From: Gemmatimonas sp.
GTDB taxonomy: Bacteria > Gemmatimonadota > Gemmatimonadetes > Gemmatimonadales > Gemmatimonadaceae
DNA: 64,000 bases
Assembly: GCF_027531815.1 (NCBI RefSeq)
Contig: NZ_JAPZSK010000002.1
Location: 124,001 to 188,000, forward strand
Direction: 5' to 3'
Within the stretch, counting starts at the first letter, position 1, and each line of letters opens with the position of its first letter. Shown here piece after piece: positions 17,858-26,348 of the stretch. The translations under genes and the position numbers were made by a program. The notes under the pieces are model-generated. The model was given only the letters and a program-made list of their open reading frames with translations, made no database searches and had not been told where the DNA came from.

Positions 17858-18684
17858 GCCTCCTGGTGGGACGCGGGCGCCAGACGGATCACGCGCAGGG
17901 CGTCGCCACGCCAGTTGGCGCACGCCAGCGGGAGGGCCAGCGCCGACGCCCAGTGCAGTGCCATGGTCGTGGGAGCACTCACGGTCGCGAGCAGCTGCGC
18001 ATTGGTGACACTGCTCTTGTACACCAGTTCGTAGCTGCATCGACTGCTCATCACGATGAAGCCTTCATCGGCAAGCGAGCCACATGCGGCCAGGGCGCCC
18101 ACCAGCTTGTCGAGCGCGTTGTGGCGCCCCACATCTTCGCGCACCAGCGTGATGCTGCCGGCCATGTCGCACCATGCCGCCGCGTGCACACTACGCGTGG
18201 TGCGGTTGAGCGGCTGGTGCGCAGGCAGCGCGTTCAGCGCGCGGGCCACGGCGCGGTCGTCGACGGCGCGCCGCGAGCGCGCGACGGCCGCGCCGCGCGC
18301 CTGCAACTGCGCCAGGGACTCCATGCCGCATACGCCGCACGCACTATTGCCGAGGACCGTACGCGCCCCCAGCCGTTCCTGACGCAGCGCCTCCGGTGTC
18401 ACCGCCACGTTCACCAGCGTCTCGCCCAGCCAGGTACGCACCTCCACATGCTGGATGGACTGTGCGTTGTCGATCACTTGTTCGGTGAGCAGCAGCCCGC
18501 GCGCCAGATCGTCGAGGTCGGCCGGCGTGGCCAGCGTGATCGTGAAGGGGGTGCCATTCACCGCAATCTGCACCGGCGCTTCCACCGCCAGCATCCAGGC
18601 CGCAGAGGAGGTGTGCCCATGCGCGTCGGTGCTGGTGGCCGTCACGGCAGCGTGCCCTGCCGCGTCGGGTGGCCGTTCAGTCAA
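17854..18684 (-). CDS. fdhD: Formate dehydrogenase sulfurtransferase
   Basis: 276 residues. FdhD delivers sulfur to the molybdenum cofactor, which formate dehydrogenases need for activity. The catalytic C-x2-C lies in NSACGVCGME, and the family motifs REDVGRHNALDKLVG and SSRCSYELVYKS follow. The N-terminal 30 residues are variable and Ala/Thr-rich. It overlaps fdsA by 8 nt upstream and fdsD by 4 nt downstream, so it is inside the operon. Confidence 0.95.
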   Translation of the reverse strand: MTERPPDAAGHAAVTATSTDAHGHTSSAAWMLAVEAPVQIAVNGTPFTITLATPADLDDLARGLLLTEQVIDNAQSIQHVEVRTWLGETLVNVAVTPEALRQERLGARTVLGNSACGVCGMESLAQLQARGAAVARSRRAVDDRAVARALNALPAHQPLNRTTRSVHAAAWCDMAGSITLVREDVGRHNALDKLVGALAACGSLADEGFIVMSSRCSYELVYKSSVTNAQLLATVSAPTTMALHWASALALPLACANWRGDALRVIRLAPASHQEA

Positions 18685-21388
18685 CGGGGTGCACCTCGAC
18701 GGCCGTGACCTTGTACTCGGGACAGTTGGTGGCCCAGTCGGAATACTCCGTGGTCACCACATTGGCGGCATTGTCGGGATGGTGGAAGGTGGTGTACACC
18801 ACGCCCTCCGGCACCCGATCACTGACGCGAGCATGCAGGGTGATGCCGCCCTTGCGGCTCTGGAGCAGCACGCCATCGCCATCGCCAATACCGCGAACCT
18901 CCGCATCGTGCGGGTGAATCTCCAGCACGTCTTCCTGATGCCATACCGTGTTGGCCGTACGTCGCGTGGCGGTGCCCACGTTGTACTGCGACAGGATGCG
19001 CCCGGTGGTGAGCAACAGTGGGTACCGGCGGGTGGAGCGTTCGTCGGTGGGCACGTACTGGGTCACGAGGAAACGTCCCCGACCGCGCACGAACTGCTCC
19101 TCGTGCATGATGCGGGTACCCAGCGGTCGGTCGGCCGTGCAGGGCCACTGCACACTGCCGACTTGGTCGAGGTAGGCGAACGACACGCCGGAGAAGGTGG
19201 GCGTGAGCGCGGCGATTTCGTCCATGATGGCCGCGGCCGAATCGTAGTGCATGGGGTAACCCATGGCCGTCGACAATCGGCACACGGCCTCCCACTCGGC
19301 CAGCCCGGTACGCGGCGGCGTGACCGGTCGCACGCGGTTGATGCGACGCTCGGCGTTGGTGAACGTCCCGTCCTTCTCCAGGAAGGCCGTACCCGGCAGG
19401 AAGACGTGGGCGTACTTGGCCGTTTCGTTGAGAAAGAGGTCCTGCACGACCACGCACTCCATGGCGCTGAGCGCGGCGGTCACGTGTCTCGTATTGGGGT
19501 CCGACTGGGCGAGGTCTTCACCCTGGATGAACATGCCGCGGAACTGACCGGTAAGCGCCAGCGCCAGCATGTTGGGAATGCGCAGCCCCGGCTCCGGGTC
19601 GAGCGCCACGTGCCATGCCTGCTCGAAGAGATGCCGCGTTGCGTCGTCGGAGATGTGCCGGTACCCCGGCAGTTCGTGCGGGAACGAGCCCATGTCACAG
19701 GAGCCCTGCACGTTGTTCTGCCCGCGCAACGGGTTCACGCCGGTCCCGTCACGGCCGATCTGTCCCGCCACCATGGCCAGATTGGCGATGCCCAGCACCA
19801 TGGTGCTACCCTGGCTGTGCTCCGTCACACCGAGACCATAGTAGATGGCCGCGTTGCCACCGGTAGCGTAGAGGCGGGCGGCGGCGCGGACTTCCGCTGC
19901 GGGAACGCCGGTGCACGCTGCGGTGGCTTCCGGCGATTGCTCCGGCTGGGCGATGAAGGCCTTCCACTGCTCGAACGAGCGCGCATCGCAGCGGGCGTCC
20001 ACGAAGGCGCTGTCGACCAGCCCTTCGGTGACGATGACGTGAGCCATGGCGTTGATGACTGCCACGTTGGTGCCTGGCCGCAACTGCAGATGATGCGCCG
20101 CGCGGATGTGCGGTGAACGCACCAGGTCGATGCGACGCGGGTCAATGACGATGAGCTTGGCCCCCTGCCGCAGGCGACGCTTGAGCCGCGAGCCGAAGAC
20201 AGGGTGGGCATCGGTGGGGTTGGCGCCGATCACCACGATCACATCGGCGTGAGCCACCGACTTGAAGTCCTGTGTGCCGGCTGCCGTGCCGAAGGTCTGC
20301 TTGAGCCCGTACCCGGTGGGCGAGTGGCACACTCGCGCACAGGTATCGATGTTGTTCGTGCCGAAGGCGGCGCGGATCATCTTCTGCACCACGTACACTT
20401 CTTCGTTGGTGCACCGTGAGCTGGAGACGCCGCCAATGGCGTCCCGCCCATACCGTCGTTGGAGCTCCGTGAACTTCCCGGCGGTGAAGGCGATGGCCTC
20501 GTCCCACGACACCTCACGCCATGCGTCGGTGATCTGCTCCCGAATCATGGGTCGCAGGATGCGGTCATGGTGCGTGGCGTAGCCCCACGCAAACCGCCCC
20601 TTCACGCACGAGTGCCCCTCATTGGCACCGCCGTCGGCCGAGGGGACCATGCGCACCACCTCGTTCCCCTTGAGCTGTGCCTCGAACGAGCAGCCCACGC
20701 CGCAGTAGGCACAGGTGGTCTTGACCGTGCGCTCCGGCTGGCCGGCGTCCACGACGGTTTTTTCGATGAGCGTGGCGGTGGGGCACGCCTGCACGCAGGC
20801 GCCACAGGAAACGCACTCGCTGGCCAGAAACCCCTCGTCGATCCCCGCCGTGACCTTCGACGCGAACCCGCGGTCGGTGATGCTGAGCGCGAACGTACCC
20901 TGAATTTCGTCGCACGCCCGTACGCACCGCGAGCACACGATGCACTTCGCCGGGTCGAAGGTGAAATAGGGATTGCTCTCGTCCTTCACGGCGGCGAGAT
21001 GGTTGGCGCCGTCCATGCCATAGCGGACTTCGCGCAGCCCTACAGCTCCCGCCATGTCCTGCAGCTCGCAGTCACCGTTGGCGGCGCACGTGAGGCAGTC
21101 GAGCGGGTGATCGGAGATGTACAACTCCATCACGTTGCGCCGAATGCGGGCCACCTGCGGCGTCTGCGTGCGCACGACCATGCCCGACTCCACGGGCGTC
21201 GTGCATGATGCCGGAAGGCCGCGGCGTCCCTCCACCTGTACGATGCACAGGCGGCAGGAGCCGAACGACGTCAGGGAGTCGGTGGCGCACAGTTTGGCGA
21301 TGTCCACGCCAACCGTTCGCGCGGCCTGCATGATGCTCGTCCCCGCGGGAACCGATGCCGCCATGCCATCGATGATAAGTTCGATCAT
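18677..21388 (-). CDS. fdsA: NAD-dependent formate dehydrogenase alpha (catalytic) subunit, cysteine form
   Basis: 903 residues. Oxidises formate to CO2 at a bis-MGD molybdenum site and passes electrons through Fe-S clusters to FdsB. Domains: N-terminal [2Fe-2S] (C34, C45, C48, C62), NuoG-like His-Cys3 segment (HPLDCLTCAANGDC, from H94), two ferredoxin-type motifs (from C149 and C192), and the MGD-proximal [4Fe-4S] motif C226, C229, C233, C261. The catalytic residue is Cys (about C354, in CARVCHSPTG) instead of selenocysteine, so no SECIS is needed. ATG 21388 overlaps the fdsB stop (ATGA), with GGAGG about 8 nt upstream. Confidence 0.96.
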   Translation of the reverse strand: MIELIIDGMAASVPAGTSIMQAARTVGVDIAKLCATDSLTSFGSCRLCIVQVEGRRGLPASCTTPVESGMVVRTQTPQVARIRRNVMELYISDHPLDCLTCAANGDCELQDMAGAVGLREVRYGMDGANHLAAVKDESNPYFTFDPAKCIVCSRCVRACDEIQGTFALSITDRGFASKVTAGIDEGFLASECVSCGACVQACPTATLIEKTVVDAGQPERTVKTTCAYCGVGCSFEAQLKGNEVVRMVPSADGGANEGHSCVKGRFAWGYATHHDRILRPMIREQITDAWREVSWDEAIAFTAGKFTELQRRYGRDAIGGVSSSRCTNEEVYVVQKMIRAAFGTNNIDTCARVCHSPTGYGLKQTFGTAAGTQDFKSVAHADVIVVIGANPTDAHPVFGSRLKRRLRQGAKLIVIDPRRIDLVRSPHIRAAHHLQLRPGTNVAVINAMAHVIVTEGLVDSAFVDARCDARSFEQWKAFIAQPEQSPEATAACTGVPAAEVRAAARLYATGGNAAIYYGLGVTEHSQGSTMVLGIANLAMVAGQIGRDGTGVNPLRGQNNVQGSCDMGSFPHELPGYRHISDDATRHLFEQAWHVALDPEPGLRIPNMLALALTGQFRGMFIQGEDLAQSDPNTRHVTAALSAMECVVVQDLFLNETAKYAHVFLPGTAFLEKDGTFTNAERRINRVRPVTPPRTGLAEWEAVCRLSTAMGYPMHYDSAAAIMDEIAALTPTFSGVSFAYLDQVGSVQWPCTADRPLGTRIMHEEQFVRGRGRFLVTQYVPTDERSTRRYPLLLTTGRILSQYNVGTATRRTANTVWHQEDVLEIHPHDAEVRGIGDGDGVLLQSRKGGITLHARVSDRVPEGVVYTTFHHPDNAANVVTTEYSDWATNCPEYKVTAVEVHPVD

Positions 21389-22935
21389 TGTCCGGTCCCT
21401 CCAACAGGAGTGAGCAGATCGCCTGCGAAATGGGTCATCACGCTGCGTACGGGCAGGGGGGTGAGCCCGCCAAGGGCGCACAGCGAACCGAACTCCATGG
21501 TTTCGCAGAGCTCCTCGAGCAGCTGCCACTGCCGACGGCTCTCTTCGCGCCGCCGCAGGCGCTGAATGACCTCTACCCCGCGGGTAGAGCCGATGCGACA
21601 CGGGGTGCACTTGCCGCACGACTCGTGCGCACAGAACGCCATGGCGAACTCCGCCTGCTCGGCCATGTCCACCGTGTCGTCAAAGCAGACGATGCCGCCG
21701 TGCCCCAGCATGGCGCCCACGGCCGAGAACGACTCGTAGGCGAGTGGCGTCTCCCAGAGATGCTCGGGAAGGTAGGCACCGAGCGGCCCCCCCACCTGGA
21801 TGGCGCGCAGTGGTCGCCCGCTCAGCGATCCGCCGCCGAACTCGTCGAGCACGGAGCGCAGTGATCGGCCGAACGGGAGTTCCACCAGCCCGCCGCACCT
21901 GATGTTGCCGGCCAGCTGAAAGGGCATGGTACCGGTCGAGCGGTCGAGACCGAGGGCGGCGTAGCGTGCGCCGCCGGCGGCCAGCACGTCGGTCGCTGCA
22001 GCCAGGGTGAGCACGTTGTTGATGACGGTGGGACGGCCGAAGAGCCCACGCATGGCCGGCAGCGGCGGCTTGGCGCGCACGACGCCGCGCTTTCCCTCGA
22101 GGCTCTCCAGCAGGGCTGTCTCCTCGCCGCAGATGTACGCGCCCGCGCCCACACGCACCTCCACGTCGAAGCGCGGTCCGATGCCCAGCACGTGTGTTCC
22201 CAGCAGTCCGGCAGCGTAGGCGCGGGCAACAGCCTCACGCAGGACGGTGATGGCCCACGGATACTCGGACCGCAGGTAGACGTAGCCACGCTCGGCACCC
22301 ACCGCGAGTCCGGCGATGATCATGCCTTCGAGGAGCTGGTACGGATCGGCCTCGATGAGCAGCCGGTCCGCGAAGGTACCGGAATCGCCCTCGTCGGCGT
22401 TGCACACGATGTACTTGGTGGTGTCGGTAGCCTGACGCACCGTGTTCCACTTGATGCCTGCCGGGAACGCAGCTCCGCCACGGCCCCGCAACCCGGAGGT
22501 GGTTATGTCGGCCACGATCTCCGCGGCGGACAGCGTGAGCGCCCGCCGGACGCCCGCCAACCCGCCGTGCTGCTCGTAGTCAGCCAGCGAGAGCGGGTCG
22601 ATGACGCCAGCGCGACGGAACGTGATGCGTTGCTGCGCGGCAAACCACGGGTGTGACTCGACGGTACCCAGGCACCGGTCATGGGCCAGGTTGACCTGAC
22701 CATGAACAAACAGGGTGTCCACCTCATTGGGCATCACATTGCCAAACCCCACGCGCCCCGCGGTGGTCTCGACCTCCACCAGGGGCTCCAGCCAGGCCGC
22801 TCCGCGCGATCCATTGCGCACGATCGTGAGATCGAGCCCCATGCGCTCGCCGTACACGGCGATGGCGTGTGCCACGTCATCGGCGCCCATCGAGCGGGCG
22901 GCCGTGTCGTTGGGGATGAACACACGGGTGCTCAT
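21385..22935 (-). CDS. fdsB: NAD-dependent formate dehydrogenase beta subunit (NADH/FMN module)
   Basis: 516 residues, NuoF-like diaphorase subunit that reduces NAD+ with electrons from FdsA. The first ~130 residues form an N-terminal NuoE/thioredoxin-like extension lacking cysteine clusters, as usual for FdsB. The FMN/NAD motif is GLRGRGGAAFPAGIKWNTV, then NADEGDSGTFADR and the [4Fe-4S] motif ESCGKCTPCRIG. ATG 22935 overlaps the fdsG stop. The subunit is paralogous to nuoF (4867-6237) but clearly distinct. Confidence 0.95.
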   Translation of the reverse strand: MSTRVFIPNDTAARSMGADDVAHAIAVYGERMGLDLTIVRNGSRGAAWLEPLVEVETTAGRVGFGNVMPNEVDTLFVHGQVNLAHDRCLGTVESHPWFAAQQRITFRRAGVIDPLSLADYEQHGGLAGVRRALTLSAAEIVADITTSGLRGRGGAAFPAGIKWNTVRQATDTTKYIVCNADEGDSGTFADRLLIEADPYQLLEGMIIAGLAVGAERGYVYLRSEYPWAITVLREAVARAYAAGLLGTHVLGIGPRFDVEVRVGAGAYICGEETALLESLEGKRGVVRAKPPLPAMRGLFGRPTVINNVLTLAAATDVLAAGGARYAALGLDRSTGTMPFQLAGNIRCGGLVELPFGRSLRSVLDEFGGGSLSGRPLRAIQVGGPLGAYLPEHLWETPLAYESFSAVGAMLGHGGIVCFDDTVDMAEQAEFAMAFCAHESCGKCTPCRIGSTRGVEVIQRLRRREESRRQWQLLEELCETMEFGSLCALGGLTPLPVRSVMTHFAGDLLTPVGGTGQ

Positions 22936-23429
22936 GAGCGAGACCGGTCGATGGCGCGCAGCTCCAGCAGGGTATCGAAGCGGCTGGGCGAAACCCGGCC
23001 ATGCACCGCGTCCTTCACGCGGATTGACGGGCCGAGTGCGCAATTGCCCAGGCAGTAGACCGCCTCCAGATGATGCGTGCCATCGGCCGTGCTGCTGCCG
23101 AGCGGGACGCCCAATCGCTGTTCGGCGTGAGCGGCGAGTGCACGGGCGCCCACTGCCTGACACGCCTCCGCCATACACAGCTGGACGACGGTGTCGCCCA
23201 CCGGGGCCTCGCGGAAGTCACCGTAGAACGTCACCACGCCGTATACGTCGGCGCGGGACAGGTTGAATGCGTGGGCGGCAAAGCGCATCGCGGCAGGCGA
23301 CACATGGCCGAGCCGTTCCTGCACGCGGTGCAGGAACGGGAGGAGTTGGTCCGCCTGGGGAGGGAGGTCGGCGATGAGTTCGTCGAGACAGGCGAGCTCG
23401 TCGGCGTCCGGCATGGGGGGGTGGGACAT
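22932..23429 (-). CDS. fdsG: NAD-dependent formate dehydrogenase gamma subunit
   Basis: 165 residues, NuoE-like [2Fe-2S] subunit of the soluble formate dehydrogenase. Ligands follow the C-x4-C plus C-x3-C pattern in LCMAEACQ and YCLGNCALGP; VYGVVTFYGDFRE is the family segment before them. Start could be ATG 23429 or ATG 23414; neither has a good Shine-Dalgarno. A strong hairpin (23443-23473) ends 13 nt before ATG 23429. First gene of fdsG-fdsB-fdsA-fdhD-fdsD-mobA. Confidence 0.93.
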   Translation of the reverse strand: MSHPPMPDADELACLDELIADLPPQADQLLPFLHRVQERLGHVSPAAMRFAAHAFNLSRADVYGVVTFYGDFREAPVGDTVVQLCMAEACQAVGARALAAHAEQRLGVPLGSSTADGTHHLEAVYCLGNCALGPSIRVKDAVHGRVSPSRFDTLLELRAIDRSRS

Positions 23430-23442
23430 GCACACCGATGTG

Positions 23443-23473
23443 GGCGCGGAGCCGGGGTGGAGGGCTCCGCGCC
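23443..23473 (-). terminator. Perfect 11-bp hairpin between korB and fdsG
   Basis: GGCGCGGAGCC (23443-23453) pairs perfectly with GGCTCCGCGCC (23463-23473) around a 9-nt loop. It lies 14 nt after the korB stop and 13 nt before the fdsG start on the minus strand. There is no U-tract after it, so it is not a standard intrinsic terminator. It could be a partial terminator, an mRNA-stabilising or processing stem, or a structure that limits fdsG translation. Confidence 0.6.
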
Positions 23474-23487
23474 GGGGGGAAGGAACC

Positions 23488-24543
23488 TTAGCGGTACCGA
23501 TCCATGAGCTTGTCGAGGGCGCTCTTGCCAGGGCAGAGCTTCTCGAAGGGCAGGTCAACCAGCGGCGTCTGCGGTGTGCGCAGATAGTCGTGCATATCGC
23601 GGCCGTTCTCGTCCACGAAGAGCAGCCCCGTGGCGATTTCGCCGCGCGCCTGACAGGCGCGCACGTGCGCGTACGCCGACTCGCGGTTGGTGGGATCGTA
23701 CTCGGCGGCCGTCGAGCGCAGTCGCACCGCGGCCCCGTCGTGCATCACGACCGTGCGCACTTCCTCGTCGGTGTCAGCCACGGTGATCTCGCGCTGCAGC
23801 GGGACGAAGTCGGCATGCACCGCTTCCACCTCGTGCTCACGGGTGAACGCATAGCTCTTGGTGGAGCCCTCATGGTCGTTGAAGCTCACGCACGGTGAGA
23901 TCACGTCGATGATCGCAAACCCCTTGTGGGCCAGCCCCGCCTTGATGATGGGCACCAGCTGCTTCTTGTCCCCCGAGAACGACCGCGCCACGAACGTGGC
24001 GCCCAGCGTGAGCGCCAGGAGCACCGGGTCGATGGGCGACTGCTCGTTGGCTTCGCCCTTCTTGCTCTTCGACCCCACGTCGGCGGAGGCGGAGAACTGC
24101 CCCTTGGTGAGTCCGTACACGCCGTTGTTCTCCAGCATGTACAGCATGTTCACGTTGCGCCGGATGGCGTGGGACAGCTGGCCGAGGCCGATGGACAGGG
24201 AGTCCCCGTCGCCGGAAACGCCGATGTAGGTGAGCCCGCGGTTGGCCGCGGAGGCTCCCGACGTGACCGACGGCATGCGACCGTGCACGGAGTTGAAGCC
24301 GTGCGACTGCTTCATGAAGTACGCGGTGGTCTTCGATGAGCAGCCGATGCCGCTCATCTTGCCCACGCGGTGCGGTTCGAGGTTGAGCTCCCACCCCGCC
24401 TGCACGATGGCCGCCGTGACGGAGTCGTGGCCGCACCCCGCGCACAGGGTGGACATGGCGCCTTCGTAGTCACGGATGGTGAGGCCGAGGTCGTTGGTGC
24501 GCGAGCTCGGGTGTCGAACCGGTGGCTTGGCAATGGAGGTCAT
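23488..24543 (-). CDS. korB: 2-oxoacid:ferredoxin oxidoreductase beta subunit (KorB-like)
   Basis: 351 residues, thiamine-diphosphate subunit of a 2-oxoacid (probably 2-oxoglutarate) ferredoxin oxidoreductase. The ThDP motif is GVSGDGDSLSIG with the closing asparagines in LENNGVYGLTKGQ. The [4Fe-4S] cysteines are in LCAGCGHD, GIGCSSKT and ISPCVSF. ATG 24543 overlaps the korA stop (ATGA). It is the last gene of the gltD-like/korA/korB operon. Confidence 0.93.
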   Translation of the reverse strand: MTSIAKPPVRHPSSRTNDLGLTIRDYEGAMSTLCAGCGHDSVTAAIVQAGWELNLEPHRVGKMSGIGCSSKTTAYFMKQSHGFNSVHGRMPSVTSGASAANRGLTYIGVSGDGDSLSIGLGQLSHAIRRNVNMLYMLENNGVYGLTKGQFSASADVGSKSKKGEANEQSPIDPVLLALTLGATFVARSFSGDKKQLVPIIKAGLAHKGFAIIDVISPCVSFNDHEGSTKSYAFTREHEVEAVHADFVPLQREITVADTDEEVRTVVMHDGAAVRLRSTAAEYDPTNRESAYAHVRACQARGEIATGLLFVDENGRDMHDYLRTPQTPLVDLPFEKLCPGKSALDKLMDRYR

Positions 24544-26348
24544 GCAGTCACCTTGGCCGGGCTGGAGACGTGAGCCTGCACGGCGTCCACCACGACCTTG
24601 GCCGTGAGGGGCATGCCGCCGTAATCGAGAATGGAGTGCATGGCATCGCGAGGAATGCCGAGTTCGATGGCGAGCAGCGAGCGCAGCTGTGCGTCGCGGT
24701 TCTGCTCGATCACGAAATTCCGCTCGTGGCGATCGAAGAAGTCCTTCACCTCGGCGCCGAACGGGAACGCGCGGATGCGCATGATATCCACGATGATCCC
24801 TTGCGCGCGCAGCCTGTCGGCCGCCTCACGTACGGCGGCGTCGCAGCCGCCAATGGTGACCAGTCCGATCTCTGCCCCCTCCTGCAGCGTGTACACCGGC
24901 TTGGGCATTACCGTGGCCGCGTACGCGAACTTGCGCTTGAGGCGGTCTACCAGTTCCTGGTAGGCGTCGGAATCCTCGGTGTAGGCTGCATGCTTGTCAT
25001 GGCCGGAGCCGCGCACGAAGTAAGCCCCCTTGCCCCCCACGCCGGGGAGCGTGCGCGCCGCAATGCCGTCGCCGTCCACGTCGAGGTAGCGGGAGAACTT
25101 CTGGACCTTCTCCAGCGCCGCTGCATCCAGCACCTTGCCGCGATCCGGGCGGTAGTGCTCGTCCCAGGTGAACCGCTTCACCATCCAGTCGTTCATGCCG
25201 ATGTCGAGGTCGGTGGCCACGAAGACGGGTGTCTGGAAGCGCTCCGCGATGTCGAAGCTCTGCACCGACAGCTCGAACGCCTCGCCGGGGTTGGCGGGAA
25301 ACAGAATGAGGTGCTTGGTATCGCCGTGCGACGCGTACGCGAGCGACATGAGGTCGGCCTGCTGCGTGCGCGTGGGCATGCCGGTGGCCGGCCCGCACCG
25401 CTGGATGTCGAAGAAGACGGCCGGAATGTCGGTGTAGTACGCCAGTCCGATGAACTCCTGCATGAGCGAAATGCCCGGCCCCGACGTGTTCGTGAAGGCC
25501 CGCGCACCTGCCCAGCCGGCGCCAATGATGATGCCGGCGGCCGACAGCTCGTCTTCGGCCTGCAGAATGGCGTAGTTGTGCGCGCCGGTTTCCGGATCCA
25601 CCCGGAACTTCTCACAGAACGCCTTGAACTGCTCCATGAGCGCGGTCGCCGGCGTGATGGGGTACCACGCGCCCACCGTGGCACCGGCGTAGACGGCGCC
25701 CAGCGCGCATGCGGTGTTGCCGTCGATGAGGATGGAGTCGCCCGTGGCGTCCATCTTCTCCAGATGAAACGGGAGCGGACAGGCGAAGTTGGCCTTCGCG
25801 TAGTCGTAGCCCAGGCGGATGGCCTTGTGGTTGCTGTCGAGCAGCTTGGGCTTCTTGCCGTACTTCTCCGCCAGCATGCCGCTCACGACGTCCATGTCAA
25901 TGTTGAGCAGGGCGGCGAGCGAGCCGGCGTAGACGATGTTGCGCAGCAGGGTGCGGTCGCGATCCCCCTGGAAGTTCTCCACGCACATCTTGCCGAAGGG
26001 GATGCCGAGGATGGTAATCCCCTCGCGCACCAGGTCGGGTTCGAGCGGCCAGGACGAGTCGTACACCAGGTAGCCACCTGGGCGCACCGTGGCCACATCC
26101 TTGGCATAGGTGGCCGGGTTGAGTGCTACCACCAGGTCCACCTCGCTGGGCCGTGCGGTGTAGCCGTCCTTGCTGACGCGGATCTCATACCACGTGGGCA
26201 GCCCCTGGATGTTGGACGGGAAGATGTTCTTCCCCGTGACCGGGATCCCCATGCGGAAGATGGCCTGCATGAGCAACCCGTTGGCACTGGCGGAACCGGT
26301 GCCGTTCACGGTGCCCATCTTGAACGAAAAGTCGTTGGTGCCGCTCAT
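24540..26348 (-). CDS. korA: 2-oxoacid:ferredoxin oxidoreductase, fused gamma-alpha subunit (KorA-like)
   Basis: 602 residues. An N-terminal gamma domain (about 1-190, with GNGTGSASANGLLMQ-type nucleotide loop and MGIPVTGKNIFPSNIQGLP) is fused to the alpha pyrimidine-binding domain (about 200-400, DGNTACALGAVYAGA and YPITPATALMEQF). A C-terminal VFVATDLDIGMNDW region follows. This fused architecture with a separate short beta subunit is typical of 2-oxoglutarate:ferredoxin oxidoreductases. ATG 26348 overlaps the upstream stop as ATGA. Confidence 0.93.
   Translation of the reverse strand: MSGTNDFSFKMGTVNGTGSASANGLLMQAIFRMGIPVTGKNIFPSNIQGLPTWYEIRVSKDGYTARPSEVDLVVALNPATYAKDVATVRPGGYLVYDSSWPLEPDLVREGITILGIPFGKMCVENFQGDRDRTLLRNIVYAGSLAALLNIDMDVVSGMLAEKYGKKPKLLDSNHKAIRLGYDYAKANFACPLPFHLEKMDATGDSILIDGNTACALGAVYAGATVGAWYPITPATALMEQFKAFCEKFRVDPETGAHNYAILQAEDELSAAGIIIGAGWAGARAFTNTSGPGISLMQEFIGLAYYTDIPAVFFDIQRCGPATGMPTRTQQADLMSLAYASHGDTKHLILFPANPGEAFELSVQSFDIAERFQTPVFVATDLDIGMNDWMVKRFTWDEHYRPDRGKVLDAAALEKVQKFSRYLDVDGDGIAARTLPGVGGKGAYFVRGSGHDKHAAYTEDSDAYQELVDRLKRKFAYAATVMPKPVYTLQEGAEIGLVTIGGCDAAVREAADRLRAQGIIVDIMRIRAFPFGAEVKDFFDRHERNFVIEQNRDAQLRSLLAIELGIPRDAMHSILDYGGMPLTAKVVVDAVQAHVSSPAKVTA

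Noticed and set aside
18677-21388. Selenocysteine codon in the formate dehydrogenase
   Set aside because: The catalytic position is a normal Cys codon in CARVCHSPTG; there is no in-frame TGA.
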